From Planctomycetota bacterium (GTDB taxonomy: Bacteria > Planctomycetota > Phycisphaerae > UBA1845): 54,226 nucleotides of DNA. The notes below the pieces were generated by a model. The model was not told where the DNA came from. It searched no databases and saw nothing but the letters and a program-made list of their open reading frames with translations. Below are positions 9,023 through 18,043 of this stretch, piece by piece; position 1 is the stretch's first letter, and each line of letters begins with the position of its first letter. The translations under genes and the position numbers were made by a program. Location: the NCBI GenBank assembly GCA_024275565.1, contig JAJRYY010000035.1, positions 1-54,226 of the forward strand, in the 5' to 3' direction.

Positions 9023-10327
9023 TCAGACGTCGTTCTGATCCACTGGTGCAAAGGCCTGGTTGCTACTGTCGGGCGCACCTGGTCCCGGATCAGTATGTGC
9101 AGCCCCAGCCCCAACGTCTGATGCCCCAACGTCTGGCGCCCCTGCACCCGGAATCTCACCCGTTGGTTGGGCAGGAGGCATGGCTGCTGTCCCGGCTGGC
9201 ATTGTCGCATTGGGCGACATTCCGACTGGCGGCACCACACCAATGGGTTGCGATCTATCCAGCGGCGACATCATCCCAGGTGCCGACTTGGGTAGACTTG
9301 CATCCATGTCCGGTGAATGAGGCATTATCGGTTTGGGCGCTGATGCGTCAATGACAAGCCCGAGCGTAAGCCCCAGATCGGCTAGCTTTCGACGCACTTC
9401 GCGAAGCGATGTCTTTCCAAAACTTCGCAGACGAAGCAGATCCGCCTCCGTCTTTTGGGCGAGACCACCCACGGTACCAATTCGAGCAGCCTCGAGACAG
9501 TTGCTTGCACGCACAGACAGTTCAAGGTCCGCCAATGGACGATCGAGCAACTGCTGCAGTTCTGTGTTCACCTCTGCACTTTGAATGTGCGTCGGAGACG
9601 CGCTCATGACAACATCCGAACCCATCTCGTGGTACTGTACGAACGGGTTGAGATGCTTGCGGAGAATCTTGCCAGCCTCAACCAGCGCATCCTCGGGCAT
9701 CACAGTTCCATCCGTCCAGATATCAAGGACGAGACGATCGTAATTCACTTTCTGACCCACGCGGGTGTCCTCGGTCGTATAGCGAACGCGGACCACCGGA
9801 GAGTAGATGGAATCTATCGGGATAACGCCGATCTCCTGGTCACCACCACGATTTTCTTCGGCTGTCGCATACCCACGCCCGGTGTTCACCTGCATGGTAA
9901 GATCGAACGGAACATCGTCTGTGACCGTGGCGATCAGGTGATCAGGATCAATAATCTCAATGGCAGGGTCAGCCTGGATGTCTCCTGCCCGCACCTCACC
10001 CTTCGTCGACCTGGAAACAGTCATGGTCTTGGGTTCTGAAGATTCGCACGCCACCACGAGGCTTTTAACATTGAGGACGATATCCGTCATATCCTCAAGC
10101 ACCCCGGGAAGACTCATAAACTCGTGATCGACACCAGTGATCTTAACACTGGCCACTGCAGCGCCTTCCAAACTTGAAAGGAGTACCCGACGCAGGGCAT
10201 TCCCAATCGTCGTACCAAAACCCTTCTCGAACGGCTCGATCAGGAATCGACCATATCGATCGTTACTTACAGACTCGTCGAGAACAACCTCACTCGGCAG
10301 CTCCAAACCTCGCCATCTGATGCGCAT
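9023..10327 (-). CDS. rpoA: DNA-directed RNA polymerase subunit alpha, with disordered C-terminal tail
   Basis: 434 residues. The N-terminal dimerisation domain (MRIRWRGLELPSEVVLDES, GFGTTIGNALRRVLL) and the C-terminal alpha-CTD (LLRLRSFGKTSLREVRRKL) are both intact. After the CTD comes ~110 residues of Pro/Gly/Ala/Ser-rich sequence with a small repeat (GAPDVGASDVGAG); E. coli alpha is 329 residues. Start ATG at 10327 has GGGAGG at 10336-10341, 8 nt upstream; the frame extends to 10405 but lacks a better site. It lies between rpsD and rplQ as expected. Confidence 0.97.
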   Translation of the reverse strand: MRIRWRGLELPSEVVLDESVSNDRYGRFLIEPFEKGFGTTIGNALRRVLLSSLEGAAVASVKITGVDHEFMSLPGVLEDMTDIVLNVKSLVVACESSEPKTMTVSRSTKGEVRAGDIQADPAIEIIDPDHLIATVTDDVPFDLTMQVNTGRGYATAEENRGGDQEIGVIPIDSIYSPVVRVRYTTEDTRVGQKVNYDRLVLDIWTDGTVMPEDALVEAGKILRKHLNPFVQYHEMGSDVVMSASPTHIQSAEVNTELQQLLDRPLADLELSVRASNCLEAARIGTVGGLAQKTEADLLRLRSFGKTSLREVRRKLADLGLTLGLVIDASAPKPIMPHSPDMDASLPKSAPGMMSPLDRSQPIGVVPPVGMSPNATMPAGTAAMPPAQPTGEIPGAGAPDVGASDVGAGAAHTDPGPGAPDSSNQAFAPVDQNDV

Positions 10328-10447
10328 TAACGAGACCTCCCAGCGGTCATCAATTCTATCACGGTGGACACGATCTCTCCTTAGGCAGGCCCAGCTTGCT
10401 CGCACACCGCACCGTCGGCATGCCCTGCCTATATCGCTTAGCGAACG

Positions 10448-11077
10448 TTAACGGCTACACATTTCTACAATCAACTGCTCCTCAACCGGAATCTGAACCG
10501 ATTCACGTGTGGGAAGAGCAATGACGCGACCTTCGAGCTTCGTATCATCTCGCTCCAGCCAGGACTGAACAGGCGGTGGACTGTCACCAAGAAGAGCCAT
10601 CACATACTTCTTGCTCGTCTCTGTATCGCGGACACCGATGGAATAACCCTGCTCAACCTCGAAACTGGGTCGGTCAACCTTGCGACCATTGACTGTGATG
10701 TGGCCATGCACGATGGCGGCTCGCGCCGAACGGTGTGACGGTGCAAATCCGAGCTTCCACACAACATTGTCCAGGCGTCGCTCGAGCAGATGCAGAAGCG
10801 TCTCCCCCGTGTTGCCGTGGGCGTGCAATGCACGCTCAAAGTAACGCTTGAACTGCTTCTCATACAGGCCATAATACCGCTTGACCTTCTGCTTCTCCCT
10901 CAAACGAATACCATAGTTGCTGCCCTTGCTACGACGCCAGGAGTGCATCCCAGGCGGGCTGCTGCGCCACTGGCGCTCCATTGGGCACTTGGCAGACTCG
11001 CAACGGTCTCCCTTGAGCATCAGCTTCACACCTTCGCGCCGACACAGCCTGCATACTGGTCCGATGTAGCGTCCCAT
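10448..11077 (-). CDS. rpsD: 30S ribosomal protein uS4 (zinc-binding form)
   Basis: 209 residues. The N-terminus has a CxxC...C...C set (MGRYIGPVCRLCRREG, later GDRCESAKC), the zinc-binding C+ form of S4. The S4 RNA-binding domain follows (LERRLDNVVWKLGFAPSHRSARAAI split by family spacing). It binds the 5' domain of 16S rRNA early in assembly and in many bacteria represses its own operon. There is a 120 bp gap to rpoA. Confidence 0.97.
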   Translation of the reverse strand: MGRYIGPVCRLCRREGVKLMLKGDRCESAKCPMERQWRSSPPGMHSWRRSKGSNYGIRLREKQKVKRYYGLYEKQFKRYFERALHAHGNTGETLLHLLERRLDNVVWKLGFAPSHRSARAAIVHGHITVNGRKVDRPSFEVEQGYSIGVRDTETSKKYVMALLGDSPPPVQSWLERDDTKLEGRVIALPTRESVQIPVEEQLIVEMCSR

Positions 11078-11271
11078 CTGATTCCTTTACCTGCGTATCT
11101 TGTTCCAAACCGTATTCTGAAGACCAGCCACCATCACGCAGCCAGACTGAATATAGACGTTGCTCAAACAACTCCTGTCAAACGATCAACACCATACAAC
11201 GCGATGAACATTATCCACGATCGATCCAACCCGGGTCCTGTCAGACCGGAGCGTCGACCGAAAAAAATATC

Positions 11272-11652
11272 CTAAACGCGCCGCTTCTTCGCGGGACGAC
11301 ATCCGTTGTGCGGCAGCGGCGTGACATCCTCGATAGACTGGATGCGCATACCGTTCGCCTGTAAAGCGGTGACGGCAGACTCACGTCCACTGCCAGGCCC
11401 CTTCACATGGACTTCCAACTCCATCACACCGAACTTTCGGGCAGCCTGAGCAACCTGCTCAGCCGCTCGCTGTGCAGCAAATGGCGTGCTCTTACGAGTG
11501 CCTTTGAACCCCGCTGTACCAGCCGAAGCCCAGCAAAGAACCTCACCATTCATATCCGTGATGGTAACCATCGTATTGTTAAAGGTGGCTTTGATGTGGG
11601 CAATCCCACGAGCCACATTCCTGCGTGTACGTTTCTTCCCAGACTTAGCCAC
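11272..11652 (-). CDS. rpsK: 30S ribosomal protein uS11
   Basis: 126 residues, [19 protein letters not shown]..., with the uS11 signature [18 protein letters not shown] and C-terminal [15 protein letters not shown]. The start is GTG at 11652, which overlaps the last 8 bases of rpsM; the SD AAGGAG lies inside rpsM's final codons, so the two are translationally coupled. The frame runs upstream to 11802, but that part is antisense-like noise. uS11 forms the small-subunit platform near the E site. Confidence 0.96.
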   Translation of the reverse strand: MAKSGKKRTRRNVARGIAHIKATFNNTMVTITDMNGEVLCWASAGTAGFKGTRKSTPFAAQRAAEQVAQAARKFGVMELEVHVKGPGSGRESAVTALQANGMRIQSIEDVTPLPHNGCRPAKKRRV

Positions 11653-12034
11653 GTGACAGCTCCTTGACGCCCTTCTTGCCTGCAACAGTCTTCTTCGGCC
11701 CCTTACGGGTGCGTGCATTTGATCGCGTCTTTTGCCCCCTGCACGGAAGACCCATGCGATGACGCAACCCACGGTAACAGGCGATATCCCTGAGTCGGGC
11801 AATATTCCCAGATACGAACCGACGGGCGGCCCCCTCTACCTGGTAATCCTGCTCGATGACAGTGGCGATGCGACCAACCTCATCTTCTGTAAGATCCTTC
11901 GCTTTAACGCCTGGCTCTATATTGGCTGCCTTCAGTATCTTCAGCGAAACGTGAGGACCTATCGCGTAGATGTAGCGAAGAGAGTATTCAATTTTCTTAT
12001 TTGCTGGAATGTCGACACCGGCAATACGCGGCAT
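11645..12034 (-). CDS. rpsM: 30S ribosomal protein uS13
   Basis: 129 residues, [19 protein letters not shown]..., with the C-terminal [18 protein letters not shown] tail that reaches the P site. Start ATG at 12034 has AAGGAGG 7 nt upstream. It overlaps rpsK by 8 bases. Confidence 0.97.
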   Translation of the reverse strand: MPRIAGVDIPANKKIEYSLRYIYAIGPHVSLKILKAANIEPGVKAKDLTEDEVGRIATVIEQDYQVEGAARRFVSGNIARLRDIACYRGLRHRMGLPCRGQKTRSNARTRKGPKKTVAGKKGVKELSRG

Positions 12035-12098
12035 GACGAATCCTCCTTAGACTCTAACGCGATTCATGAACCAGATGACACCGATTCATCATGCTGAA

Positions 12099-12212
12099 CT
12101 AACCCTGGCGCTGCTTGTGTCGCGGATTGGTGCAGATCACGCGGACCACACCCTTGCGCTTAACGATTTTGCAGTTTTCACATATGCGACGAACGCTTGC
12201 TCTAACCTTCAT
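12099..12212 (-). CDS. rpmJ: 50S ribosomal protein bL36 (zinc-binding form)
   Basis: A 37-residue gene found by reading the gap between rpsM and map. The minus strand from ATG 12212 to TAG 12099 encodes [20 protein letters not shown] followed by a stretch ending [11 protein letters not shown]. Zinc ligands C11, C14, C27 and H32 are all present, the C+ form of bL36. An AGGAG lies 11 nt upstream. The place (map, rpmJ, rpsM) is the usual one; infA, often found next to it, is absent. Confidence 0.95.
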   Translation of the reverse strand: MKVRASVRRICENCKIVKRKGVVRVICTNPRHKQRQG

Positions 12213-12246
12213 AAGACCTTTGACTCCTATCAACACGGGCGACCTG

Positions 12247-13095
12247 TCAGGAGGCCGTTAATATTTCCGCTCCACCGTCCATGACAGCCACAGAATGCTC
12301 AAAATGTGCGGCACATTTACCATCACGCGTAACAACGACCCAGCGATCCGGAGTGCTGTAGCAAACATGGTGCGTCCCGATATTAACCATTGGTTCGATG
12401 GCCATGGTCATTCCCTTATCAAGCCGAAAATCACTCTTGGCCTGCTTTGCATCATGGTAATTCGGGATTTTCGGTTCCTCATGCATCTCCTGGCCAATCC
12501 CATGACCAACAAATTCGCGGACAACTGAAAAACCAGCATCCTCAACATACTTCTGCATGGCAGAGGACACTTCACTCCACATCCGACCCACACGAATCTC
12601 AGCAATCGCCAGATCAAGTGTTGCTTTAGTCGTGTCGAGTAAGCTCCGAATTTCCGGCGTTACAGTGCCAACTGAAAAAGTACGGGCAGAGTCGCCGCAA
12701 TAGCCATTCAATCTGACACCACAATCGACACTGATGATGTCACCTTCAACAAGCGGCTTATCGTCCGGTATTCCATGAACTACCGCTGAATTCACACTTG
12801 TACACAAAGCAGCCGGAAAAGGGAACTTCGCCTGCGGGTTCACGACTCCCTTGAAAAGCGGGATCGCACCGACATCGGCGATCATCTGCTCGGCAACCTC
12901 ATTAAGCTCGGCACTGGTTACACCCGGTGATACCATTTCGCCCATTCGATCTAGCACATGCGAAACAAGACGTCCCGCTTCGCGCATGAACCCAATTTCT
13001 CGAGCACTCTTGAGAATGACACCGCGCTGTGCTCGTGGCGATCCACCGAACAGCTCCGGCCGATGCGTTTGTTTTTTGATATTCGCTCGCTTCAA
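12247..13095 (-). CDS. map: Methionine aminopeptidase, type I
   Basis: 282 residues with the pita-bread fold signatures: [19 protein letters not shown] (two Asp metal ligands), [14 protein letters not shown] (His), AIEPMVNIG (Glu) and FEHSVAV (Glu). It removes the N-terminal Met from new proteins. The frame starts at a TTG (13095) with only a weak GGAAG upstream; the true start could be internal, since the catalytic domain begins at about residue 28. It follows secY after 187 bp, the usual spc-operon context, but adk is missing. Confidence 0.93.
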   Translation of the reverse strand: MKRANIKKQTHRPELFGGSPRAQRGVILKSAREIGFMREAGRLVSHVLDRMGEMVSPGVTSAELNEVAEQMIADVGAIPLFKGVVNPQAKFPFPAALCTSVNSAVVHGIPDDKPLVEGDIISVDCGVRLNGYCGDSARTFSVGTVTPEIRSLLDTTKATLDLAIAEIRVGRMWSEVSSAMQKYVEDAGFSVVREFVGHGIGQEMHEEPKIPNYHDAKQAKSDFRLDKGMTMAIEPMVNIGTHHVCYSTPDRWVVVTRDGKCAAHFEHSVAVMDGGAEILTAS

Positions 13096-13180
13096 ACTTC
13101 GAGCTTCCTATTCACTGAAAAACGAGAAACCTGACGTCCAATAATACCCGAAACTGCACCCCTGGTTCCATATAACATGC

Positions 13181-13223
13181 CGTTCGCGAAACAGCTACCA
13201 TACGCACGCGAAACAGTGAGATA
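13181..13223. repeat. Degenerate tandem repeat, ~22 bp x 2
   Basis: Two copies sharing cgcgaaacag, at 13181-13202 and 13203-13223, in the secY-map gap. Confidence 0.6.
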
Positions 13224-13282
13224 CAAAAAAGGGCAATTGTACACAAAATAACACAACCGCCGAACGCATCGATCAAACGATG

Positions 13283-14620
13283 CTATTCCTGCCGGCCGCG
13301 GATGGGACCCTCTTCTCCAAGGAAACCCTTGTAATTTCGCATCATCAAGTTGGCTTCGATACGCTGCACAATATCAAGTGCCACACTAACAACAATCAGC
13401 AATCCCGTTCCGCCAAGGAAGGCTGAGACCACGAACGGTATTTGAAGCCAGGTGGCGACAATCGTTGGTATGATGGCGATCAATGCCAAAAACGCCGCTC
13501 CGACGTAAGTTATCCGTGTCATCACCTTCTCAAGATAGTCAGCCGTTCGCTTTCCAGGCCTGAGACCGGGGATAAAACTCCCGCTGTCACGCAGCTGGTT
13601 GGCCATTTCCTTTGGCTGAAAACTCACTGTGGTCCAGAAATAAGCGAAAAAGAAGACCAACGCAACGTAAAATACCACATAAACGTAACTTCCGGTACGA
13701 AAACATTGGGAAAGGAACCCCCAGAAGCTGCTGCTGAAGGTGGCTGCCAGCTGCCCGAAGAGGATACTTGGGAAGATCAACAGCGAGCTGGCGAAGATAA
13801 TCGGCATAACCCCACCATGGTTGACGCGGAGGGGGAGGTAATGACGTTGACCGCCGTACACTCTTCTGCCACGCGTCTGTTTCGCCTGCTGGATTGGAAT
13901 TCGCCGCTGGCCCTGTGTTATCAGGATCGATCCTGCGACGACACTGACGAATGAAACGATGAGGAAAAGGACTTTCTCCGGTCCCAGCCCCCCACCAGAG
14001 CCTGTTACACGCAATTCCGCGTTCTGATAGACCCAGAGAAAGGCGTTCGGCATCCTCGATACGATGCCCGCCATGATAATCAGCGACACACCGTTTCCAA
14101 GACCATATTTGTCAATCTGCTCGCCCAGCCACATCAGGAAGACCGTTCCGGATGTCAGCGCCACAAGCCCCATGAACCAGTATATGTAGGAGTCCCGAAA
14201 TGGCGCGTAGATGAAGTTGCTTTTTTCGAGATAGCTTAACCAGACCGACCCCTGGACCACACAAAGTCCCACCGTTGCGTATCTGGTGTACTCCTGGATT
14301 TTTTTCCGACCCGATTCACCCTCTTTCTGGAGCTTTTCGAGCATCGGAACCACTGTCACGAGAAGCTGGAAAATGATCGAGGCTGATATGTAGGGCATAA
14401 TCCCCAATCCAAAGATTGTACTCTGGCTGAGGTCGCCACCTGTGAAAATGGCGAAGTATTCTGCAAGATCGCCAAGATTGGAGGTGGTCATCTTTTCCTG
14501 ATTCACGCCTGGGACTGGTACGTAAAATCCGACGCGGTAAATGGCAAGCATCCCGAGCGTAAACAAGACCTTGTTTCGCAATTCGGGGATTCTGAATATG
14601 TTGATTAGGGTGCGAAACAT
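13283..14620 (-). CDS. secY: Preprotein translocase subunit SecY
   Basis: 445 residues, ten hydrophobic segments, with SecY landmarks: MFRTLINIFRIPELRNKVLF at the N-terminus, FGLGIMPYISASIIFQLL in helix 2, the cytoplasmic loop GQRRIPIQQAKQTRGRRVYG, and HGGVMPIIFASSLL. It forms the inner-membrane protein-conducting channel; SecE is encoded about 29 kb upstream in the same cluster. It is 6 bp downstream of rplO, so probably coupled. Confidence 0.97.
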   Translation of the reverse strand: MFRTLINIFRIPELRNKVLFTLGMLAIYRVGFYVPVPGVNQEKMTTSNLGDLAEYFAIFTGGDLSQSTIFGLGIMPYISASIIFQLLVTVVPMLEKLQKEGESGRKKIQEYTRYATVGLCVVQGSVWLSYLEKSNFIYAPFRDSYIYWFMGLVALTSGTVFLMWLGEQIDKYGLGNGVSLIIMAGIVSRMPNAFLWVYQNAELRVTGSGGGLGPEKVLFLIVSFVSVVAGSILITQGQRRIPIQQAKQTRGRRVYGGQRHYLPLRVNHGGVMPIIFASSLLIFPSILFGQLAATFSSSFWGFLSQCFRTGSYVYVVFYVALVFFFAYFWTTVSFQPKEMANQLRDSGSFIPGLRPGKRTADYLEKVMTRITYVGAAFLALIAIIPTIVATWLQIPFVVSAFLGGTGLLIVVSVALDIVQRIEANLMMRNYKGFLGEEGPIRGRQE

Positions 14621-14626
14621 AGGGAT

Positions 14627-15088
14627 CTATTTGCCCTTCGACTGAACAATTTTGGCCTCGCCACCGGCGGCGGTAATTTTCTCACTCGCGGACTTGCTGA
14701 ACTTTTCTGCTTCAACGGTGACCTTCTTGGTTAAGTCGCCAGTGCCGAGAACCTTGACGCCGAGGGCTTTGTGCCTGATCAAGCCAGCTTCAGCCAGTGA
14801 GGCTGATGTGACGTGGGCGCCTGCTTCAAAGCGATCCTCGATATCCCTGATATTGACGACATTGTATCGTGTGGCAAAGAGGGCATTGTTGAAGCCACGC
14901 TTTGGTAAACGGCGAAAAATGGGCATCTGCCCACCCTCTGCCATACCGCGCTGCTTCCAACCCGCTCTCGAGCCGCCTCCGTTGTGACCTCGACCGCTGG
15001 TTTTGCCCATGCCGCTTCCACGGCCTCGCCCTACGCGTTTGCGTTTTTTATGGCTACCGGCAAGTTTGGTGATTTCTGCTATTTCCAT
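14627..15088 (-). CDS. rplO: 50S ribosomal protein uL15
   Basis: 153 residues. The Gly/Arg-rich N-terminal extension KKRKRVGRGRGSGMGKTSGR is typical of uL15 and runs through 23S rRNA. The next gene is secY, as in the standard spc operon. rpmD (uL30), usually between rpsE and rplO, is not in the 87 bp gap. Confidence 0.97.
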   Translation of the reverse strand: MEIAEITKLAGSHKKRKRVGRGRGSGMGKTSGRGHNGGGSRAGWKQRGMAEGGQMPIFRRLPKRGFNNALFATRYNVVNIRDIEDRFEAGAHVTSASLAEAGLIRHKALGVKVLGTGDLTKKVTVEAEKFSKSASEKITAAGGEAKIVQSKGK

Positions 15089-15175
15089 GGAATTTACTCG
15101 GTCTGTTCCGACCGTCCAGTCCTATTTTACCGATTTCACTTTAGCTTACATCAAGAGATCAAGCAATTACGATTG

Positions 15176-15817
15176 TTACTCATGAAACGCGTGTGCAGCA
15201 ATCTTAACTCCCCTGAGTTCTTCGATTTTTTCAGGTGAATACAAGTTCACGAGCGCTTCGTAGGTTGCACGTACGAGGTTTTTCGGATTCCTGGACCCGT
15301 AGCACTTGGTCAGGCAGTCGTGTACACCTGCCAGTTCGAGAACCGATCGCACGCTGGCACCGGCGATGACGCCTGTACCAGGACTGGCTGGGATCAACAC
15401 GACACGGGCTGCTCCAAACCGCCCCACTGTACGATGCGGGATGGTCTTTCCGCGCAGTTTGATTTTGGTGAGGCCTCTCTGGGCAATTTTTTTGGATTTT
15501 TCAACAGCTGAGGGAACCTCTGCTGCCTTCCCATACCCCATGCCGACGCTAGCCTTGCGGTCTCCTACCACGGTAAGCGCTGCAAAACTGAAGCGCCGTC
15601 CACCTTTGACAACCGTTGCGCAACGGTAAATACGCACCACGTTGTCCTCAAGGCCACCTTCCATCTGATTGTCGCGCTTGCCCTGGCCTCGTTTGCCCTG
15701 GCCTTGCCTGCCCTGCCCTGGTCGTCCTTGTCCTGGTTTTCCCTGACCTGGTTTACCTTGTCCTGGCTTGCCTTGACCTGGAGCGCCCTGAGCACCTTGT
15801 GGGTTGTTAGACTGCAT
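15176..15817 (-). CDS. rpsE: 30S ribosomal protein uS5 with an N-terminal GQGKP repeat extension
   Basis: 213 residues. The core from about residue 53 (MEGGLEDNVVRIYRCATVVKG) is standard uS5, including GGRRFSFAALTVVGD near the spectinomycin site and IAGASVRSVLELAGV. Before it come ~50 extra residues: an N-terminal MQSNNPQGAQGAPG, then seven five-residue units (GQGKP x3, GQGRP, GQGRQ, GQGKR x2; residues 14-48). The tract is basic and should be disordered. The DNA is a 15 bp tandem array at 15674-15778. ATG at 15817 is the best start; an internal start at Met52 would remove the repeats but I see no obvious SD for it. Confidence 0.95.
   Translation of the reverse strand: MQSNNPQGAQGAPGQGKPGQGKPGQGKPGQGRPGQGRQGQGKRGQGKRDNQMEGGLEDNVVRIYRCATVVKGGRRFSFAALTVVGDRKASVGMGYGKAAEVPSAVEKSKKIAQRGLTKIKLRGKTIPHRTVGRFGAARVVLIPASPGTGVIAGASVRSVLELAGVHDCLTKCYGSRNPKNLVRATYEALVNLYSPEKIEELRGVKIAAHAFHE
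15674..15778 (-). repeat. Coding tandem repeat, 15 bp x 7, in rpsE
   Basis: The plus-strand text repeats variants of gtcctggcttgcctt/gacctggttttccct seven times in phase with the codons, giving the GQGKP units. Confidence 0.92.
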
Positions 15818-15822
15818 TATAT

Positions 15823-15855
15823 TGAGTCCCGATCATCTTGAGTACCCGATCATCC
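15823..15855. repeat. Tandem repeat, 16-17 bp x 2
   Basis: tgagtcccgatcatct (15823-15838) and tgagtacccgatcatcc (15839-15855), just upstream of the rpsE start. Confidence 0.82.
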
Positions 15856-15983
15856 TGAGTGGCGGTGTAGTGTGTCGTCGCCTGACGCGTCCGTCTTTAT
15901 CAATCAGTACCGCTTCCGAACTTAGCTGCCTTCGATTCCCGCGAGTGACAAGCGCCACTGTCTGATCGAGCAGCATCATGAAC

Positions 15984-16028
15984 ACCGACTGCCCGGAAAC
16001 CGACTACCTGGAAACCGACTGCCTAGAA
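15984..16028. repeat. Tandem repeat, 15 bp x 3, containing the rplR stop codon
   Basis: accgactgcccggaa, accgactacctggaa and accgactgcctagaa in direct succession. The third copy holds the TAG stop of rplR (16023-16025, read on the minus strand). Confidence 0.9.
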
Positions 16029-16391
16029 TTTGAGGCCAGCCTTGCGGACACTCTCAGCCAAGGCCTTGATGCGTCCGTGGTATTTGTATCCGTTTCGGTC
16101 AAATACGATCTGCGTCACCCCTATCTGAGAGGCTCGCTCCGCCAATATCTCGCCAACACGCTCTGCGGCTGACTTGTTCCCACCGGATTTGACATCACCT
16201 TTGATGTCTTTATTGACTGTCGATGCCTGACAGATGGTGATTCCCTTATCGTCGTCAATGATCTGCGCACCTATGTTTGTCAGTGTTCTGATCACGGTGA
16301 GACGTGGACGTTCTGCGGTCCCGAAAACACCTTTACGAACCCGACGTTTGCGTCTACTGCGACGAACCGCTTTGAGCTTGGTACCGTTCAT
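16023..16391 (-). CDS. rplR: 50S ribosomal protein uL18
   Basis: 122 residues. uL18 features: basic N-terminus (RRSRRKRRVRKGVFG), RPRLTVIRTLTNIGAQIIDD and FDRNGYKYHGRIKALAESVR. It binds 5S rRNA with uL5. Start ATG at 16391 has AGGA close upstream. The stop codon is inside the third unit of a 15 bp array. It is 205 bp from rpsE, wide for this operon. Confidence 0.97.
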   Translation of the reverse strand: MNGTKLKAVRRSRRKRRVRKGVFGTAERPRLTVIRTLTNIGAQIIDDDKGITICQASTVNKDIKGDVKSGGNKSAAERVGEILAERASQIGVTQIVFDRNGYKYHGRIKALAESVRKAGLKF

Positions 16392-16534
16392 TTATCCTGC
16401 GCCTATGTATTCTACGTCTGTTTCATTAAGCAACGAGCTTCGCCTGGTCGTTCTTGCTGACCAGGAACACGACGATATCGTTGTCCGACACATGAATTTC
16501 GTATACTAACCGCCGTCTAATTGGTAAATACTGC

Positions 16535-17131
16535 CTATCTGCCGCCTGCCAATGCCTTGCCTTGCTTGCGTCGGACATGCTCGTCATCGTACCTGATGCC
16601 TTTGCCCTTGTATGGCTCGGGAGGACGAATCTTACGAACAACAGCCGCGAACTGTCCAACTTTCTGCTTGTCGCAGCCCTTGACCAACATCTTTGCCGGC
16701 TCTGCGTCACCACGAGCAGAAGCAACCTCAATGACTACCTCCACACCTTCGGGTATGGGCAGCGCGAATTGTGGTTTTTCCTTGGTGCCTCGCCCCATGA
16801 ATCCACAGTTCAGATGCAACTTATTGGCGACCACGTTACAGGAGTAACCAGTGCCAAAGATAAGCAGGCGACGCTCGAATCCTTTTGTGACGCCAGTCAC
16901 CATATTGGCTAGCAGTGCGCGACCTAGACCGTGCAAAGCGCGAGCCTGTTTCGTGTTGATGGATGTTGTGACACTGGCTGACTTCTGATCGTCAGTTGTC
17001 GTAACATCAATGGCTGACGGTAGATCCCAATGGAGTTTTCCCAGTTTCCCGGAGACCTCCAATCGGCGACTCGACACGCTCACCGTGACACCGCTAGGTA
17101 CCTCAACTGGTTTTTTTCCCAAACGCGACAT
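16535..17131 (-). CDS. rplF: 50S ribosomal protein uL6
   Basis: 198 residues, MSRLGKKPVEVPSGVTVSV... with the uL6 C-terminal signature PPEPYKGKGIRYDDEHVRRK. It binds near the sarcin-ricin loop. AAGGA precedes the ATG at 17131. A hairpin CCTGGTC/GACCAGG (16443-16449 with 16459-16465) lies in the 143 bp gap to rplR; its role is unknown. Confidence 0.97.
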   Translation of the reverse strand: MSRLGKKPVEVPSGVTVSVSSRRLEVSGKLGKLHWDLPSAIDVTTTDDQKSASVTTSINTKQARALHGLGRALLANMVTGVTKGFERRLLIFGTGYSCNVVANKLHLNCGFMGRGTKEKPQFALPIPEGVEVVIEVASARGDAEPAKMLVKGCDKQKVGQFAAVVRKIRPPEPYKGKGIRYDDEHVRRKQGKALAGGR

Positions 17132-17293
17132 TCTACATCCTTACGGGGCATACACTGTACTGGCCCCAGCTTTGCCAACGCAACTTGTTGTTCTATATCT
17201 CGTCAGAGGAACGCCTTTTCGTGCTCGCGTTCCGCCATGAAATTCTTCAATTCTGTCTTACGATATTCAATTCACGCTACCGTAAGCTGCCAG

Positions 17294-17319
17294 CCTGGGC
17301 TAGTGCCCTGAGCTAGTAG
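17294..17319. repeat. Short tandem duplication, ~13 bp x 2, containing the rpsH stop codon
   Basis: cctgggctagtg (17294-17305) and ccctgagctagtag (17306-17319). The cta at 17313-17315 is the TAG stop of rpsH; the same gctag lies 13 bp further downstream. Confidence 0.65.
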
Positions 17320-17708
17320 ACAGTACACAGGAGCTCGCCGCCGGTGCGATTTTCTCTGCACTGACGATCACTTAGTACACCCCTGCTTGTTGAGACTACA
17401 GCAATTCCCAAGCCGTCGAGAACGCGCGGTATATTGTCGACTCCGACATACAATCGGCGACCAGGACGGGACTCCCGCTGGATTGAATGAATCAGCTTTT
17501 CACCGCGAGGGCCATACTTGATGGTGATCCGCAGAAGACCTTGTTTGGTGTCCTCAATGATGTCGTAATCCTCAATGTACCCTTCGCCCTTAAGCACCTC
17601 TGCGATGCCTTTTTTTACTTTGGACGCTGGAATCGAGACCTGTGACTTGCCAGCGCGAATCGCGTTGCGAATTCGTGTCAACATGTCGGCGATGGGGTCA
17701 CTCCACAT
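17313..17708 (-). CDS. rpsH: 30S ribosomal protein uS8
   Basis: 131 residues, MWSDPIADMLTRIRNAIRAG..., with C-terminal VVSTSRGVLSDRQCRENRTG, the uS8 signature region. Start ATG at 17708 with AAGGA 8 nt upstream; a TTG at 17711 adds one residue. It binds helix 21 of 16S rRNA and in E. coli represses the spc operon. Confidence 0.97.
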   Translation of the reverse strand: MWSDPIADMLTRIRNAIRAGKSQVSIPASKVKKGIAEVLKGEGYIEDYDIIEDTKQGLLRITIKYGPRGEKLIHSIQRESRPGRRLYVGVDNIPRVLDGLGIAVVSTSRGVLSDRQCRENRTGGELLCTVY

Positions 17709-17833
17709 CAATCATATCCTTACGTATTTACCAAGCCCACTATGCAGCGAATTTGCGCTATCGTCACATTACAAACGAGTACATATGCATAGTCATCCTA
17801 TGCCAAGCCTGCGAAATCTCAGCAGGCCTCACT

Positions 17834-17865
17834 ACTTATTACCAACTGGACTTATTACCAACTGG
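17834..17865. repeat. Perfect tandem repeat, 16 bp x 2, containing the rpsN stop codon
   Basis: acttattaccaactgg at 17834-17849 and again at 17850-17865. The second copy encodes the last codons of rpsN plus its TAA (17855-17857); the first is an exact copy outside the gene. Confidence 0.95.
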
Positions 17866-18040
17866 CTTTCCGGACCCCAGGGATCTTACCTTCATGTGCA
17901 AGCTCGCGGAAACAAATGCGACAAAGCCTGAACTTGCGGTAAACCGCCCGTGATCGTCCACAACGTTCACATCGACGCACTTTTCGTGTGCTGAACTTGG
18001 GGGTACGTTTAGCCTTTTCGATCCATGCTGTGGTGGCCAT
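17855..18040 (-). CDS. rpsN: 30S ribosomal protein uS14, zinc-binding short form
   Basis: 61 residues with two CxxC pairs, [20 protein letters not shown], the zinc-binding rpsZ type of uS14. It ends [11 protein letters not shown] as usual. It is 3 bp downstream of rplE. The 3' end has been duplicated in tandem, so a second in-register TTACCA follows the real stop. Confidence 0.97.
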   Translation of the reverse strand: MATTAWIEKAKRTPKFSTRKVRRCERCGRSRAVYRKFRLCRICFRELAHEGKIPGVRKASW

Positions 18041-18043
18041 ACT

